Positions 36,180-48,548 of a stretch of DNA of 64,000 nucleotides are shown in pieces. Source of the stretch: Schistosoma haematobium. Its lineage: Eukaryota > Platyhelminthes > Trematoda > Strigeidida > Schistosomatidae. The stretch is from contig NC_067201.1 of assembly GCF_000699445.3 (NCBI RefSeq), positions 15,183,501 to 15,247,500 of the forward strand, written 5' to 3'. Under the pieces are notes generated by a model. It searched no databases, was not told the DNA's origin, and was given only the letters and a program-made list of their open reading frames with translations. Positions within the stretch are counted from its first letter, which is position 1. Each line of letters opens with the position of its first letter. Both the position numbers and the translations under genes were made by a program.

Positions 36180-36423
36180 GTATCAGAAGAGGTTTTGTGG
36201 AGATTGTAGTAATTTCAATAGTTGAGATCCTGAGTCAATTGAAGCTAGACCACCATGGTAAACCTGGGAGCAATGGACAGCCGTTTCGTCCTATTGTGGG
36301 ATGTGGGTCGTGGATGCGCACTGTTGAGGAGTCCCACACTAGGACGAGACGGCTGTCCATTGCTCCCAGGTTTACCATGGTGGTCTAGCTTCAATTGAAT
36401 TATGATCTCAGCTATTGAAATAA
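36180..36423. repeat. Foldback SINE family B, 90-bp arms
   Basis: The left arm 36212-36301 and right arm 36332-36421 are inverted copies of the family-B 3' half with 6 mismatches in 90, separated by 30 bp. The left side also carries the outer tail from 36180. ATATTTA at 36173-36179 and 36424-36430 may be a short target duplication. A transcript from either strand would form a long hairpin. In the right arm the hammerhead reads TTGAGGA and GAGA, so the core is lost. Confidence 0.78.
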
Positions 36424-37851
36424 ATATTTATTTAATAACTTCATATGTATCATCATAACTATTCCATCTCTTTTCTTCATACCTACCTGTTTAACAATTA
36501 ACCCAACTACTTAATAATTATATTTATTTATTTTATTCAAAATTGTTAAGAATTAGAGCATAAAAGAAAAACAAAAGATTGAAAGAAAAAAAGAAAACAA
36601 CTGAACTCATTATAAATAAACTTAGTAACAGAAATACAAAACCAAAATTGATTTTATACACCATAGATTAATTCATAATTTTCTTCATGAATTATTAATC
36701 TGTAAATTCATTAAGGTTAACCAATTCATGAGAGAGAGAGGGGAAAGAAAAGATTAAATTAATATTGTACACATACATATATCACTGTGTTTTTTTTCCT
36801 GAATTGAAAATTACTTCTATTTTGTCAAGTTTCAAAAATAGAACATTGTTCTTCGTTGTTGGGTGATGGTGTTAGTGGTGGTGGTGGTGATATAGAAAGT
36901 GGTGGTTTTCAGTTTTCAATGCTCAAATAGATTAGATCATCTGAAATAATTTAGTTTGATGAACTGTGTCATGATAAAGAAATTGGAGTGGAAAGTAACT
37001 AAAAGAAAAAAATTAACCTGTAAAATGGATACTGTTGGAAATCCCAACTCAATTATCTTCTTTTTTTATATTAAAATGTCTTTTTTTTTAAAAAAACAAC
37101 AACAAATGACATTTAAAATTATCTTTGAGTTCATTAGTTATATATTCCAATTAATAACCATGTTAAACTCACTGGTGAATAACTTTGAGAAGAAATTCAA
37201 ATGGTCCTATTCAAAAGCTGTGACTAGTTAAAGCTCAACCATACCAAACTTCAGATAAATATCACTGATTATAATGAATCATGGTCGCATGATATCATGT
37301 TAACTTATTAGTCCAAAGGTTAGTCACTACTTATGAGGATCAAAGCTCATAAGCTCGATTCCTAGAAGGATTTTGGATATAGTCTATTGAGTATTTCTGT
37401 CTTAAGACAAAACGTCTATTCAATACCTCTTGATTTTCAATGATTATTGAACTGAGATTCACTCATAATCTCGAAATGCAAATGGAATAATTTTTTTCAC
37501 AAGTGAAAAACTGCTTGCGTTTTCCTTTGAATAAAAAAGATTCAAACATAAATAGGATTTAGAATAGTGGTTTATAGAATTTATTATTAATAATTGTACC
37601 ATACTACTGATTTTACAAATAAAATCTTTTTTCCTCCTTAGAAATAAAATGGAAAGTGAATAAAGAAATTTTGATTCAGTCGATTAATTCCTAATCTAAT
37701 CAGTTCACTTATATGATTAAGATAAACTGTTAGTCTTATAACAATTAACAAAGTGTGATTATTTCACATTCACATTTTCTTGTGGTTGTGACAATACGAA
37801 TTAGGATTTCTAAAATAATAACAAAACTTATTATTATTATCAACATGGGAT
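36424..37851. other. AT-rich DNA
   Basis: GGTGGT repeats near 36860-36890, and a degenerate + strand family-B copy at about 37300-37470. The 91-residue frame at 36956-37231 is Lys/Phe/Ile-rich without any domain and is not called as a gene. Confidence 0.45.
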
Positions 37852-38218
37852 TGTGGAGATTGTTGAGCTTTTGATTGAGATCGTGAATCGATGAATGTTA
37901 GACGATCATCGAGAACCTGGAAATACTGGATGACCGTTTCGTCCTAGTATGTGACAAATCCAATGGAGCTAATCCGTGTCAGGAAGATGGTCGCGCAATT
38001 TCGTGGATTGGTTGAAGTTACACTGGATGCTGGTCCAGTGGTCTAGGGATTAAGCGTTCGTACGCAAGACCGAAGATCGTGGGTTTAAATTCCGAGTGCG
38101 AGTTTGTGCATGCGCACTGCTGACTAGTCACATATTAGGACGAAATGGTCATCCAGTATTTCCAGGTTGTCAATGGTGGTCTAACACTCATCGATTCATG
38201 ATCTCAACCAAAAACTCA
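37852..38218. repeat. Foldback SINE family B with complete right copy
   Basis: A - strand 3' half (37852 to about 37955) faces a complete + strand copy running from the lead-in (GCAATTTCGTGGATTGG) through the tRNA-like head (CCAGTGGTCTAGGGATTAAG) and the hammerhead zone (CTGACTA and GAAA, core changed at one base) to the tail. The outer ends again are both 3' tails. Confidence 0.72.
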
Positions 38219-39502
38219 GTAATAATAATATTAACATTATCAATAATAATGTATACTATCTTCTAAACGTCATTTGTTTCTATTAAACATACTTTAATAC
38301 ATTGTGTTTATATATTTATTTCAACTGAATTTATGTCTAAACAGATGAAACACTGTAAATCAAGTTGGTGGTCACATTTGACAACTGACTGAAAAATAGC
38401 TAGTCAAACACAATACCTAATGAAAAATAAAATTTCTCCAAAACGCTATGGTATCTTTAAACTACTTACTTGGAGTGTACTTGTATAGAAATTTTAAATT
38501 TAGTTAATTTATCATATAACATATTCATGACTCAAATGTCCGGACAACCAGGTGGTATCACTAGCCCTCACGCATAAAGTGTGGTTAAAAGTCAAGTAGA
38601 CGAATCTGTACTCAATTAGAACTTTGTTTCTTCCGTGATTAAATTGACTAGTCAACCAGCTATAGCTACCCTATAAAATAACTTCAAAGGATTCATTTCA
38701 ACAGTAATCATTAACCATGAAGGTAACATGTTGAAAATTAAGTATAAGTCATAATTTGTTTAAAAATTAATATTCTCTACTGTTCTTGATAAGCCTGTTG
38801 CTCAAATATCTGATGATGATTTGTTAGCTGCCACTTAGATTCCCGGAATTCTCTTTACAGTCCAGTCACAAACAACAGAGAGTAAGATTTGAAATTAGAA
38901 CAAGGGTATTTGCAAGTCCATAAGTAACACCGACATTCTGGAAACTTCTAGAAGCGTTATAAATTTAATAACTGAATAAGATGTTATTAAATCAAAGTTT
39001 GACACATAATTCATCGCTTTTTTCAGTAATCTCTGAGACTTGCCCTTTGAATACTGATCGATAGAATGTTGTCTAACCCTTTATCGGTTTTTAAAGACTT
39101 TAATAAGAAATTCTCGAGTGATACATACAGTACTACTCTTTTCCATAGAACAGGTGGATTGTGACTAATAGTGAAATCCAGAAAGCACATCTTATCTTAT
39201 CTGAGATCGCTCAGCTAGATATATACCCGCATCGTTCAAGTGTTATTACCCACACAACCGGACTCTAACCTAATATCTTACTTTTCAAATGCCTAATATA
39301 CTTTGGTCTGAGCTAATGATTCATTGTTTTGTCAGTCAAAATATCATTGGTATTGTCGTTGTTGTTTGATGGAGCTGAAAATATGAATAAAGGCTAGGGT
39401 TTCACATTAACTGTAACCTCTTTGATTACATCATAATAATTGTTAATAGTTCTAGTGAAACTCAAATCCAATATATTCGGGCTAGAGACTAATTAATTAA
39501 TT
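38219..39502. other. AT-rich non-coding DNA
   Basis: A very worn family-A copy on the - strand may lie at about 39170-39270. Otherwise nothing is recognisable. Confidence 0.4.
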
Positions 39503-39685
39503 ATTATGAGAATGGGTTTTGTGGAGATTTTAGAAATTTCACTGGTTGAAATCATGAGTCAATTGAAGCTAGACCATCATGGAAAACCTGGAAGTACTGA
39601 ACGGCCGTTTCGTCCTAGTATAAGACTCCTCAGCAGTGCGCATCCACGACCCCGCACCCCGCGAGATTCGTACCCAGGACGACGT
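39503..39685 (-). repeat. SINE family B, cut off at a microsatellite
   Basis: Complete 3' tail, intact hammerhead core and the B-box region on the - strand. Homology stops abruptly where a GT then an AATT repeat begins, so the 5' head is missing. Confidence 0.72.
39594..39639 (-). ncRNA. Type I hammerhead motif (family B)
   Basis: On the - strand: GCACTG, CTGAGGA (39627-39633), stem II GTCT...GGAC, GAAA (39608-39611), the CGGCCG helix III, GTT cleavage triplet (39600-39602, allowed by the NUH rule) and CAGTAC. Core complete; one mismatch in stem I. Confidence 0.6.
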
Positions 39686-39738
39686 GTGTGTGTGTAATTA
39701 ATTAATTAATTAATTAATTAATTAATTAATTAATTAAT
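39683..39738. repeat. (GT)n-(AATT)n microsatellite
   Basis: About 12 bp of GT repeat followed by about 44 bp of AATT repeat. Confidence 0.9.
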
Positions 39739-41090
39739 GTAGAGGATTTGTAGAGATTATAGTATTTTCACAAATGAAATCATGAATCAATCTAAACTAG
39801 ATTATCATTGAAAACTTAGAATGAATTAATTCGTCAATCCATTTAATTAACTGTGAAAATTCAATTACTTAGTTCCCTAGGCAAACTTTTACATCAATAA
39901 TCCTTTTTAAATTTAAATGTCATACATAATAATGTTTAGTTCATTCATTTGTTAATTCAATTCCCAATTTGACACTGATTTCATAATGTGTTCTTTTTGT
40001 AATTAAAAAAAGAAAAAGAAAAAAATCAACCCTATTTTTCTGTTTTACAGTAAAAGACATAGTTATTATATAATAGTATCTAAATATATAACCTTATCAT
40101 CATCATCATTATCATCATCATCATTATCATTATTATTATTATTATTATTTTATGTAAGTATTACTAATGGAAATTGGACTTATTCTCTTCATCATATCTA
40201 TGTATGTATAATAGAAATAAAGAATTAATTTTAGATATTACAATAGAATAAAAAAAGATAGTAAGATGGTGGAAAAGATTTGTAGCTCGGGTGGATGATT
40301 TTGATGACGTTTTATTCTTTGAGCTAGATGAAAGTTCCACGATCAAACCATGTAGCTCAGAGAACAAAACGCTATCAAAATAAAAGAGGTAGTAATGATA
40401 ATGAATCCCTCGAAGAAGAAGAAGAAATCCGAAGAAATTCTAATTTAAATGAATTCATTCATTCAAACAACTATAACTATTCATTATTCAATGAATTCTA
40501 TGATTTAATCAACTAATTGACTAGTCATGCATATTATATCAGTTATATATGGATGATTTATATAAATAGTGAGAATGAAGTGGATTCGAATGATATGACT
40601 GTGTGTATGTGTGTGTGTGTGTGTGAAGGATCTGTCTCTTCCATAGATGACAAACAGTAAATTGGATAGATACAAATGACATTAAGAAATAATCAAATGA
40701 ATTGAACGAAGAAAAAAATAATGAATTGAACTGTTTAAAATGGAAGTGGTCAGACTGTAAACATAACTAACATTATTGTTGTTCTAATCATATCAGTATT
40801 AATAATCATCAACGTAATATAACTATTATTATCATTATTATTATTATTGTTGCTAACTCATAAACACTATAATGATATCAAATTTTGTTTCTGTGTTATT
40901 ATGTATGTACAAATATCATTCATTTTATATGTCAAAATAGTAGGAATTCATTTTAGATATGAATTTAATGAAAACTGTCATTGAAAATTTTTTTTTCAGT
41001 ACTACAACAAAATAATTATTGTTGGCTACTACTTTTCTATCGCATCAAATATGAACGTGTTATCGACTAGATAATTAAGTTTCAATTTAA
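39739..41090. other. AT-rich DNA with ATC/ATT repeats
   Basis: A short family-B tail fragment on the - strand at 39740-39830, ATC/ATT repeats at 40098-40150, a family-D fragment near 40310-40375, and GT repeats at 40600-40625. No gene. Confidence 0.45.
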
Positions 41091-41345
41091 GGTTGTGAAA
41101 ATTTTTGAATTTTATTAAAATCATGAACTAATCAATGTTAGACCACCGCTGAAAACCTTGAGGCACTGGATAGCCGTTTCGTCTTATTATGGAACTAATC
41201 AGCAGTGCTCATCCTTTATCCCGCACGTGGAACTTAAATCAATGACCTTCGGTCTCGTGTGCGAACGATTAACCTCTAGATTACTGAACTAGCATCCAAC
41301 GGTGTCAACTAATCCACAATGTCGCGCAACCATCTTTCATTGTCT
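41091..41345 (-). repeat. SINE family B, complete single-orientation copy
   Basis: Tail, hammerhead zone, tRNA-like head and lead-in are all present on the - strand. The core reads CTGATTA in place of CTGANGA, so it is probably inactive; GAAA is intact. Confidence 0.68.
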
Positions 41346-41819
41346 TCCGTGGGTAACTGCCTCACATGCGATACGATTAAACAAATAAGTTTCGAAAGCT
41401 ACTAACTTGTTCAACAAGTATGATATGTTGGCAAGTCTCGATTAGAATGAAATTGATCTCCTGGATTTCACTCCTAGCTATTATCTTACTTCAATTTAAA
41501 ACACATATATACATATAGTTCCCTATATCATTATAAAAAGAGCAAGAACATAGATTTAAGTAGTATAACATGAATTTATTTGATTTTGGTTGTGTTCTCG
41601 TCAGCTACTTACAACTTGTAATATTAAAAAAACTATAATTACAAAATAAGTTTTTTAAAGAAATACTTATTTATATGACTTTAGTTAGAATTTACTATGA
41701 CCATATATCAGCATGATAAATAAATGAACATTCTAAAATATTAGTAGTAAAAAGAAGAGAAACTAAAGGATTCAATGAAAGTGATTACCTAATAGTCAGT
41801 CTAAAAAATTAACATTTCT
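41346..41819. other. AT-rich DNA with a family-A remnant
   Basis: 41345-41480 resembles the hammerhead-to-tail part of family A on the + strand, strongly decayed. The remainder is featureless. Confidence 0.4.
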
Positions 41820-41829
41820 ATGTAGTCAA

Positions 41830-42482
41830 ATTCAAAACGGAGAACAGCAGTCCAGTCACTCTTGATGGAAAAACTCTGGAAGATGTAGAATCCTTCACAT
41901 ACCTGAAAAGCATAATCGATGAACAAGGAGGTTCAGATGCAGACGTAAAGGCGGGGATTGGCAAAGCAACGACAGCATTCCTACAATTGGAAATCATATG
42001 GAACTCAAAACAACTTTCAACCAGTATCAAAGTCACAATCTTCAATACGAACATCAAGACAGTCAGTTCTACTGTACGGAGCTGAATTTTGGAGAACTAC
42101 AACAACCACCATCAAGAAGACACAAGTATTTACAAATGGTTGTCTACGCAAGATACTCAACAGCAACAGCCTTCTATGGGAGAGAACAAACCAGTTCCCA
42201 GCTCAAGGGGAAATTAGGAAAAGACGATGGAAATGGATAGGACATACATTACGCAAATCATCAGAGTGCATCACGAGGCAAGCCCCAACTTGGGATCCTG
42301 AAGGGAAGCGGGAAAGTGGAAGGCCAAAGAACACATTAGGTCGGGAAATAGAAGCAGATATGTTAAGGATGAATAAGAACTGGGAGGAGCTGGAAAGGAT
42401 TTACCAGGACAGAGTTGGATGGAGAATGCTGGTGAGCGGCCTATGCCCTTTCACGAGGAGTAACAGGCGTTAGTAAAAGAAA
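41830..42482 (+). pseudogene. 5'-truncated RTE retrotransposon (copy 5)
   Basis: It encodes the last part of the RTE protein, with [31 protein letters not shown] and [13 protein letters not shown] still readable across frameshifts, and ends AACAGGCGTTAG. The direct repeat ATGTAGTCAA at 41820-41829 and 42483-42492 delimits the insertion. A 20-bp internal deletion relative to the 22828 copy removes the segment between ILN and SNSLLWER. Confidence 0.85.
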
Positions 42483-42690
42483 ATGTAGTCAATGTAAAGA
42501 AAGTTGAAAGGAATTTTGTAAAATAGGAATTATATATCCATATAGTGAAAGAATAATAATTATTTACTTTTGAAGTTGTAAATCAGATTTCTTATACTTC
42601 ATAACAATGATGTAAGTGAAGTTCTGAAGACTAGAACTTGACTGTCTATTGAACAATTTAAAAGATTTTAAATTTTGAACTTTAAATTTG

Positions 42691-42980
42691 GTGAGACTAT
42701 AATTTATGGACGACCTTTGAGTGACACTAATGTGGCCTTGAGAATGTCTACCTACTGACTAAGGCTAAATGAGGGTTATAAACTTATGTGAAGGATATGG
42801 ATTGTGATTTACGGTTGATGGTTAAGGACAGGGATTATATTTAGAATTTTCATCATGAATTGACATCAGCTAAAATACCAAAACGCTATTTAGCCAAGTG
42901 GATGAGTAAATTTCGCTCCGAAATCCAAGACCTGTTATCTTAAATCTTAGTGGTTAGTTCATAAATTATAGTCTCGTCGA
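42691..42980. mobile_element. MITE-like element, family C (copy 2)
   Basis: 290 bp with the same terminal sequence as 13060-13350: left GTGAGACTATAATTTATGGA, right TTCATAAATTATAGTCTCG. The interior is about 75-80% similar to copy 1 by eye. No clear target duplication at this copy. Confidence 0.62.
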
Positions 42981-42982
42981 AA

Positions 42983-44200
42983 CTTCTTCCACGTCTCCTT
43001 TTTGATAAGTCATTATTATTAACATAAAATTATTAAGTCACTTAAATTTCTATGTTTTATCGTAATTCCTATATTGTCTAAACAAAGTCCATGATATGAA
43101 ATTTGAAATTCAACGACCCTTGTATAAAGCTCTACACTAACTAGTAATGAACCTGTACTCACCGGTCATTAGTTTCAAGAGATCATTCAAGGAATTTTAG
43201 TGAGAAATGATGACCAGAAAGGTGCAACCATGCAAGTTAAGAGGTAATTATTCACCCATGAACTCGGTTGAAAGGTAATTACGAAACATTGGAGTTAGAA
43301 ATGGAGATCATTGGATGTTGGCTCAATGGTCTACAAGTTAAGCGTTTCTTGCAGCACCTGATTTCAACTCCTCAGTGGGATTGAGGATAAATACTACTAA
43401 TGAATCCCATACTGATATGAATTAACTATCCAGTACTTTCTGGTTTTTAGTGGTTTTTTTTTTTAACTGAAATCAGTTCGTAATGAGAAACTAATCAACT
43501 AACCTACATAATACCTATTTTTCAGTATCCATTACTTATTTCACAAGTTTTAAACGAGTATAGACTAACCGTTTAGCATCCATACAAATTAGTTCAATTT
43601 TTTTGTACATTAAAAATGCTAATTATTTATCTTTTTAAAGGAATGTCTATTTACAGATGGAGTGACTTATTTGCTACTGTTGTTATTAATAGTAGTATCT
43701 ATCAAATAATATGCAAATTTTAACTGAATTGTGATGTTTATAAACAATTTATTTCTCTAGAATCATTTTCAGTGTAGGTTAATCATCCATTTCATCTTCT
43801 TTATTTGTGATTTTCTTATATGTATGTGTGTTTGTTAATATCAAACTAGTTCATTGAGACCTATGTAACGTAATGAGACATGAGATGCGTGTATTATACT
43901 CATAATACAAAGGACAGTATAGAAATGTGTGTTATATTTGTAGACAGATCTCACTAATGTAATATACTCGAAACTATTCATTTTGTTATACTCCTCTTTC
44001 CTATTCTCTCCGCTCTCTCCCTCCAGCAATTCATACGATTATATAATGAAATTATTGATTTGACTTAGATTTCATTGTTACTTACTTTCTATCTCTTTTA
44101 ATTCCAATTTTAAAGATAAATAAACAGTTTATTCCCTCTCAAAAAGATGTTAGTTTTATGCACCTTGATTTTGTGATAATGAAATAACTTTTTAGGAAAT
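42983..44200. other. AT-rich DNA with one SINE copy
   Basis: A degenerate + strand family-B copy lies at about 43305-43490 (GGCTCAATGGTCTACAAG as A-box region). No gene. Confidence 0.45.
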
Positions 44201-44204
44201 TTAA

Positions 44205-44320
44205 TAGTTGAAATCATGAGTCGATTAAAGCTAGACTACCATTGAAAACCTGGAAGCACTGGATGGCCGTTTCGTCTCAATATGGGACACTTCAGTAGTG
44301 TACATCCATGATCCATGATA
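44205..44320 (-). repeat. SINE family B, 3' half
   Basis: Tail and hammerhead zone on the - strand (GGATGGCCGTTTCG as complement). The core is decayed (CTGAAGT). No second arm is visible. Confidence 0.62.
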
Positions 44321-44559
44321 TTTAAAATGGAATCTTATTATGAACTAATATCTACTGAAAGACTAATTTGAATATCAAAAATTTATTTCCTAGTATAGTT
44401 TGATTTGAATGTGTGTCAACGCTCTTGAACAGCAAAATTCTTTATTACATAATAGGAAATTTTGCACTTCAATAGAGTTTTAAGTATAAAATGCAAAAAC
44501 CGTTTGTTTCTTCATGATTTTAATAGGATCGAATCACCACTAAAGGACTAGACAAGCAT

Positions 44560-44770
44560 GAAATTCTTCACTACTCTGTGATCAATCGGTTGTAAATGTT
44601 TCAGTTCTACATGAGGTCATTCACAACCTGGATAGCTCGACGGTAAAGTGAAGCTGGATGACGCGTATTCGAATTCACCTGGAAGAATCAGTTCTCTCAA
44701 GGTTCCAGATACACTTGCTAACGAGTGACAACCAGCAGAAACCTTAGTCATACAGAATTCCCTTTCGACT
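44560..44770 (+). repeat. SINE-like repeat, family F
   Basis: A tRNA-like block with TATTCGAATTCACC as B box is followed by CAGTTCTCTCAAGG and a hammerhead-like block: CTAACGA (one change from CTGANGA), a GTG...CAGC stem II, then GAAACC. Related copies are seen at 47545-47690, about 46210-46400 and about 6430-6590. All copies here are decayed, so the hammerhead assignment is tentative. Confidence 0.45.
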
Positions 44771-46986
44771 ACCTTGAACTATATAACGTACTGAAACATA
44801 ACTAAAAGTAATGACTAAAAGATTACATGCTATTCTATTCTTACAGGAACTCCCCAACCACAAGTTCAGAAGCATAATACTGTCTGATAAACTTTTAATA
44901 ATAGCTAAAAAATTCCACATAAAGTAAAATATCCATATATATGTACACCTTGTTTTACGAGTAGTATGATCCCTGTTTTTTCTAAAAAAAAATCTTGAAA
45001 CGATAAAAAAACGGAAATCAGCTTCAACCAAGTCTACAGTGGAATCGAGAAAGTAAAAAACTGAAAAAAAGGAGGCAAAAACGAACAAACCGTAAAAGAA
45101 GGTGATTAAACGGAACCCCGTGTCAAAAAGAACTGAATCGTTTGTTTTCTGTTTGATGACGGAAATTAAATGTCACACATCGTACACAAACATAATACTT
45201 CACAATAAAAGTGGATTATTGTGTGTGATGGTATTGGTTAAATGTGTAGAAACTATTATGTACAAAAGGGTATATCATATCTATACACATACATACATAC
45301 ATACTATTATCAAAAGATGTATACCAGACTGTATAGTCATGTCATAAATACCACACCATAATTCATCTCACTCTCTCTCCGATCTTCTCTATCTATCTGT
45401 CTATTTGATAGGGAGATTACATTCATTTTACTATGATAAATGACTTTTGAATAATATGCAATTATAAAGAAGCGACGTTAACTCCATATGAACTTAAAGT
45501 ACAAAAGAGTGAGAAAACTAATTTACATCAAACCGATTTAACACCCAGTATGATACTAGTAAAATATGATTATCTAAGGAAATTCCAATAGTTGTCCAAT
45601 AATTGTTACTACTACTAACTTGTTGTAGTATAGAATAACCATCGCCACCCAACGGTATCTAATCCTACATACATTTATATTTGATGAATAGTCTACATGT
45701 ATTTTTAAAGAGGAAACAAAATAACCAAGTAAAGATTGAGGTTAAAATACAAATAATTAGATTTTATAGGAAAAAAAATTGGAATACTAGTGGAAGTCAG
45801 GATGTCCGTTTTCGTCCCATTTTGGACATATCAACTGAATGTACATGCAATCTGGTATTTTTCACATCTGGACTCAAACCCACTATCTTTGATTACAAAC
45901 GTCTGATGGGCTTAGTGACCAAACACTAGCCGCTAGCTTGTGAAACAGGTATGAATCTAATTCAATTCTGCAAAACTTGTAACAAAATGGTTAGATACAG
46001 GCAACGCCGTAAAGAAAATAATAAAACTCCGAAAACCCTCAAACAATAAATTGTGCCAACATAATTTTACTATCGAAATGATTAGGTTGACATGGGAAAT
46101 GAATAAAGACAGAGATATAAAAACAAGACTCAACAAAAGCAATGCGAAATTTTAGATGCTTGGATGTAGACGAAAGGAGACCATGATTAGATTTCAATAT
46201 CTCACTCCTGTAAAAGATCAGTCACTGCACGAGCAACTCAATAGTAACGCCTCAGACTGTAAAACTAGATGGCTTAGGTTCAGATACATCAGAGATCATC
46301 ATTTCTCTCAAGATTTCACGTATGCCGTGCTGATGAGACCTAGAATTCCCGTAGAATACCTCCAACCAACCGAAATTCGAACATAATGCACGTAATATTC
46401 GGCACTTAAACTAGTGGTACATTTCAAATTTACAGATAAAATTAGATCGGTTGTAAAGGGTCATTATCAATGTGACAGTGGTTACTATTGAGTGATCAAT
46501 CAAACGAAGTGTAAACTATTTAGCATAATTGGGTGAGATTGGTAATTATGACTGAAATGTAATTTAAGCACTATTATTGCACTAATAAGTGAATTTATTG
46601 ATTGTTTGTTGGGTTGAGTTATATAACTTAATTTAAACAATTTTTCATGTATCATCTTTAAAGATACTGTGAATCAATTATTGTACTGACACTAAATGAT
46701 ATGTATAAATTCGGAATTGCCACTAATAGCGCAATCCAAGACGATTAGTTAGGGCTGTTTGAAACGGTTAATTAAAATGACCTGCATTCTAGTATAAGTG
46801 TTCTCACTGAAAATCCAACCCAGTGTCTATCATTTCAAGTACCAATATGCTTTTTTATAAGCTTCCAAGTGCAAATATCCAGTAACTTGATCAATGGGTA
46901 TTCTGTTTGCTCGTTTGAGTTCGAATTTTACTACTGCTGATATGATTAAAAACTGACCCTATCCATTCAATCAGACAATAAGAGCC
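44771..46986. other. AT-rich DNA with repeat traces
   Basis: A worn family-A copy on the - strand at about 45790-45930 and a family-F trace at about 46210-46400. Short open frames here overlap those repeats or AT-rich DNA and carry no domain. Confidence 0.42.
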
Positions 46987-46999
46987 TTTTCACTAATCA

Positions 47000-47131
47000 G
47001 AGAGGGGTTTTGTGGATATTATAGTAGGTTAACTGCTGAGGAGTCCCATACTGGGACGAAATGGCTGTCCAGTGATTCCGGGTTTTCCATGGCATTCTAG
47101 CTTCAAGTGACTCATGTATTCAACAATTGAA
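47000..47131. mobile_element. Foldback SINE family B bounded by an imperfect 13-bp duplication
   Basis: A short - strand tail (47000 to about 47027) meets a + strand 3' half (47028-47131) with an intact hammerhead. TTTTCACTAATCA (46987-46999) and TTTTCATTGATCA (47132-47144) flank it, 11 of 13 identical. This is the third composite whose two arms share one duplication. Confidence 0.7.
47030..47075 (+). ncRNA. Type I hammerhead motif (family B), best stem II
   Basis: TAACTG, CTGAGGA (47036-47042), stem II GTCCC/GGGAC with five perfect pairs and a 5-nt loop, GAAA (47058-47061), GTC (47067-47069), CAGTGA. One mismatch in stem I. Of the copies here this has the strongest stem II. Confidence 0.65.
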
Positions 47132-47144
47132 TTTTCATTGATCA

Positions 47145-48548
47145 ACAAATTTAAGATAATTTACAGAAATTCTAGTGAAAAGTTGGAACTGGTGGAATGT
47201 GAACATATGAAACAGATAACATCAGTAACAATAAAGATCGCATTGTTTTATGAACGGGTGGACGTTGGAAATGTGAACCACTGGATTCTGGTTAAGCGAG
47301 ATTCGAATACCTTGAGTTTGGTATAAAAGAAAAAGTCATGTGTCAAAATTTAAAATTAATAGCTGTTTGACAAATCCGTTTGTTTTAGAATGTACAAAGT
47401 GGAAAACCATTTTTAACATTGATTGATCACTGAATAGAGATCAATCTCACGTTTGTCCAGTTCATTTGATGTTAACCGAATACTACCAATCAAGTTATGA
47501 TGTGGCCACTAGTCTATATAACTCAATATCATGTCCGTTATGTTAAGATGCCAGGTGGTTAGAAGTAGCCAAGGGTAAGCTCACATGGAGTATCATTTCT
47601 CTCAAGATTGTATTTAAGTCGTGCTTGCGAGTACCAACCAGCACGAAACCTAGGATCACGGTTTGAAATATTGCTTTCCGTCAATCAATTGACATTAAAC
47701 CCCATTTTACTATATTTTTTACTTATTTAGCTATCTTTCACGTTATATGCTCCTACGTTCCATGAACTTGAATTGATATTAATTAGGTCTTATGTCTAAC
47801 AATGAGTCGGTATCCAATGACTGATTCATGATGACATTAAACACTGATCATTTATATTGTTAACTTTCTAACACACCTTTAGGCTAACAGTAATGTAAAA
47901 AATGAGAAGTCATTAAATTCATTGATCCATTAAATAATTTATTGTTTTCTTGTTTAAATATGTATGTCAATCAGTTATTTGTACTTTCAATCCCTCTTTT
48001 TCTCCTTAATCTTTGATTTTCTCTTTGTTTTTATTCTTTCTCTTTATTATTAACAACAATATTTCACTTTAACTTATATACTCTTGTGTTTCATTTTTTT
48101 TCTAATCAAGAAGAATTCATAATGCTTTTCATTTTGTTCATTCACTCTACTGTATTCGCCTTAATGTCTTAGAATTATTTTGTATAGATTTGTCAGTAGA
48201 TGTATCGCTGTGTATATATATATATGTGTGTGTGACCAAGAGTTCAACAAAATTACATAATTTCTTTACAACTCTCTTTTGTTTTCTTACTTAATTGACG
48301 TTTTTTTTTACAGTAATATATTTACTATAGAATGTATAAGGTTAACAATTGATTGACATTAAAGTTATTGAAGAAGAAGAAACCGTTACCTGTTTATACT
48401 TAAATAAATCATATTAAATCACAATAAAAAGGTCAAAACACTGATCATACATATATATGTAACTGGAAAACAGAGAAAGACAGGTAGATGATTAGGTAAT
48501 GCATTTCATAAGTAGGCCATTTTTTTCAAAATATAAACATAATCAGTG
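47145..48548. other. AT-rich DNA with a family-F copy
   Basis: Family F at about 47545-47690 on the + strand (CAGCACGAAACC visible, core CTTGCGA decayed). A TA/GT repeat lies at 48212-48235. No gene. Confidence 0.45.

Noticed and set aside
36956..37231. 91-residue Lys/Phe-rich open frame
   Set aside because: Homopolymer-driven frame without conserved features.
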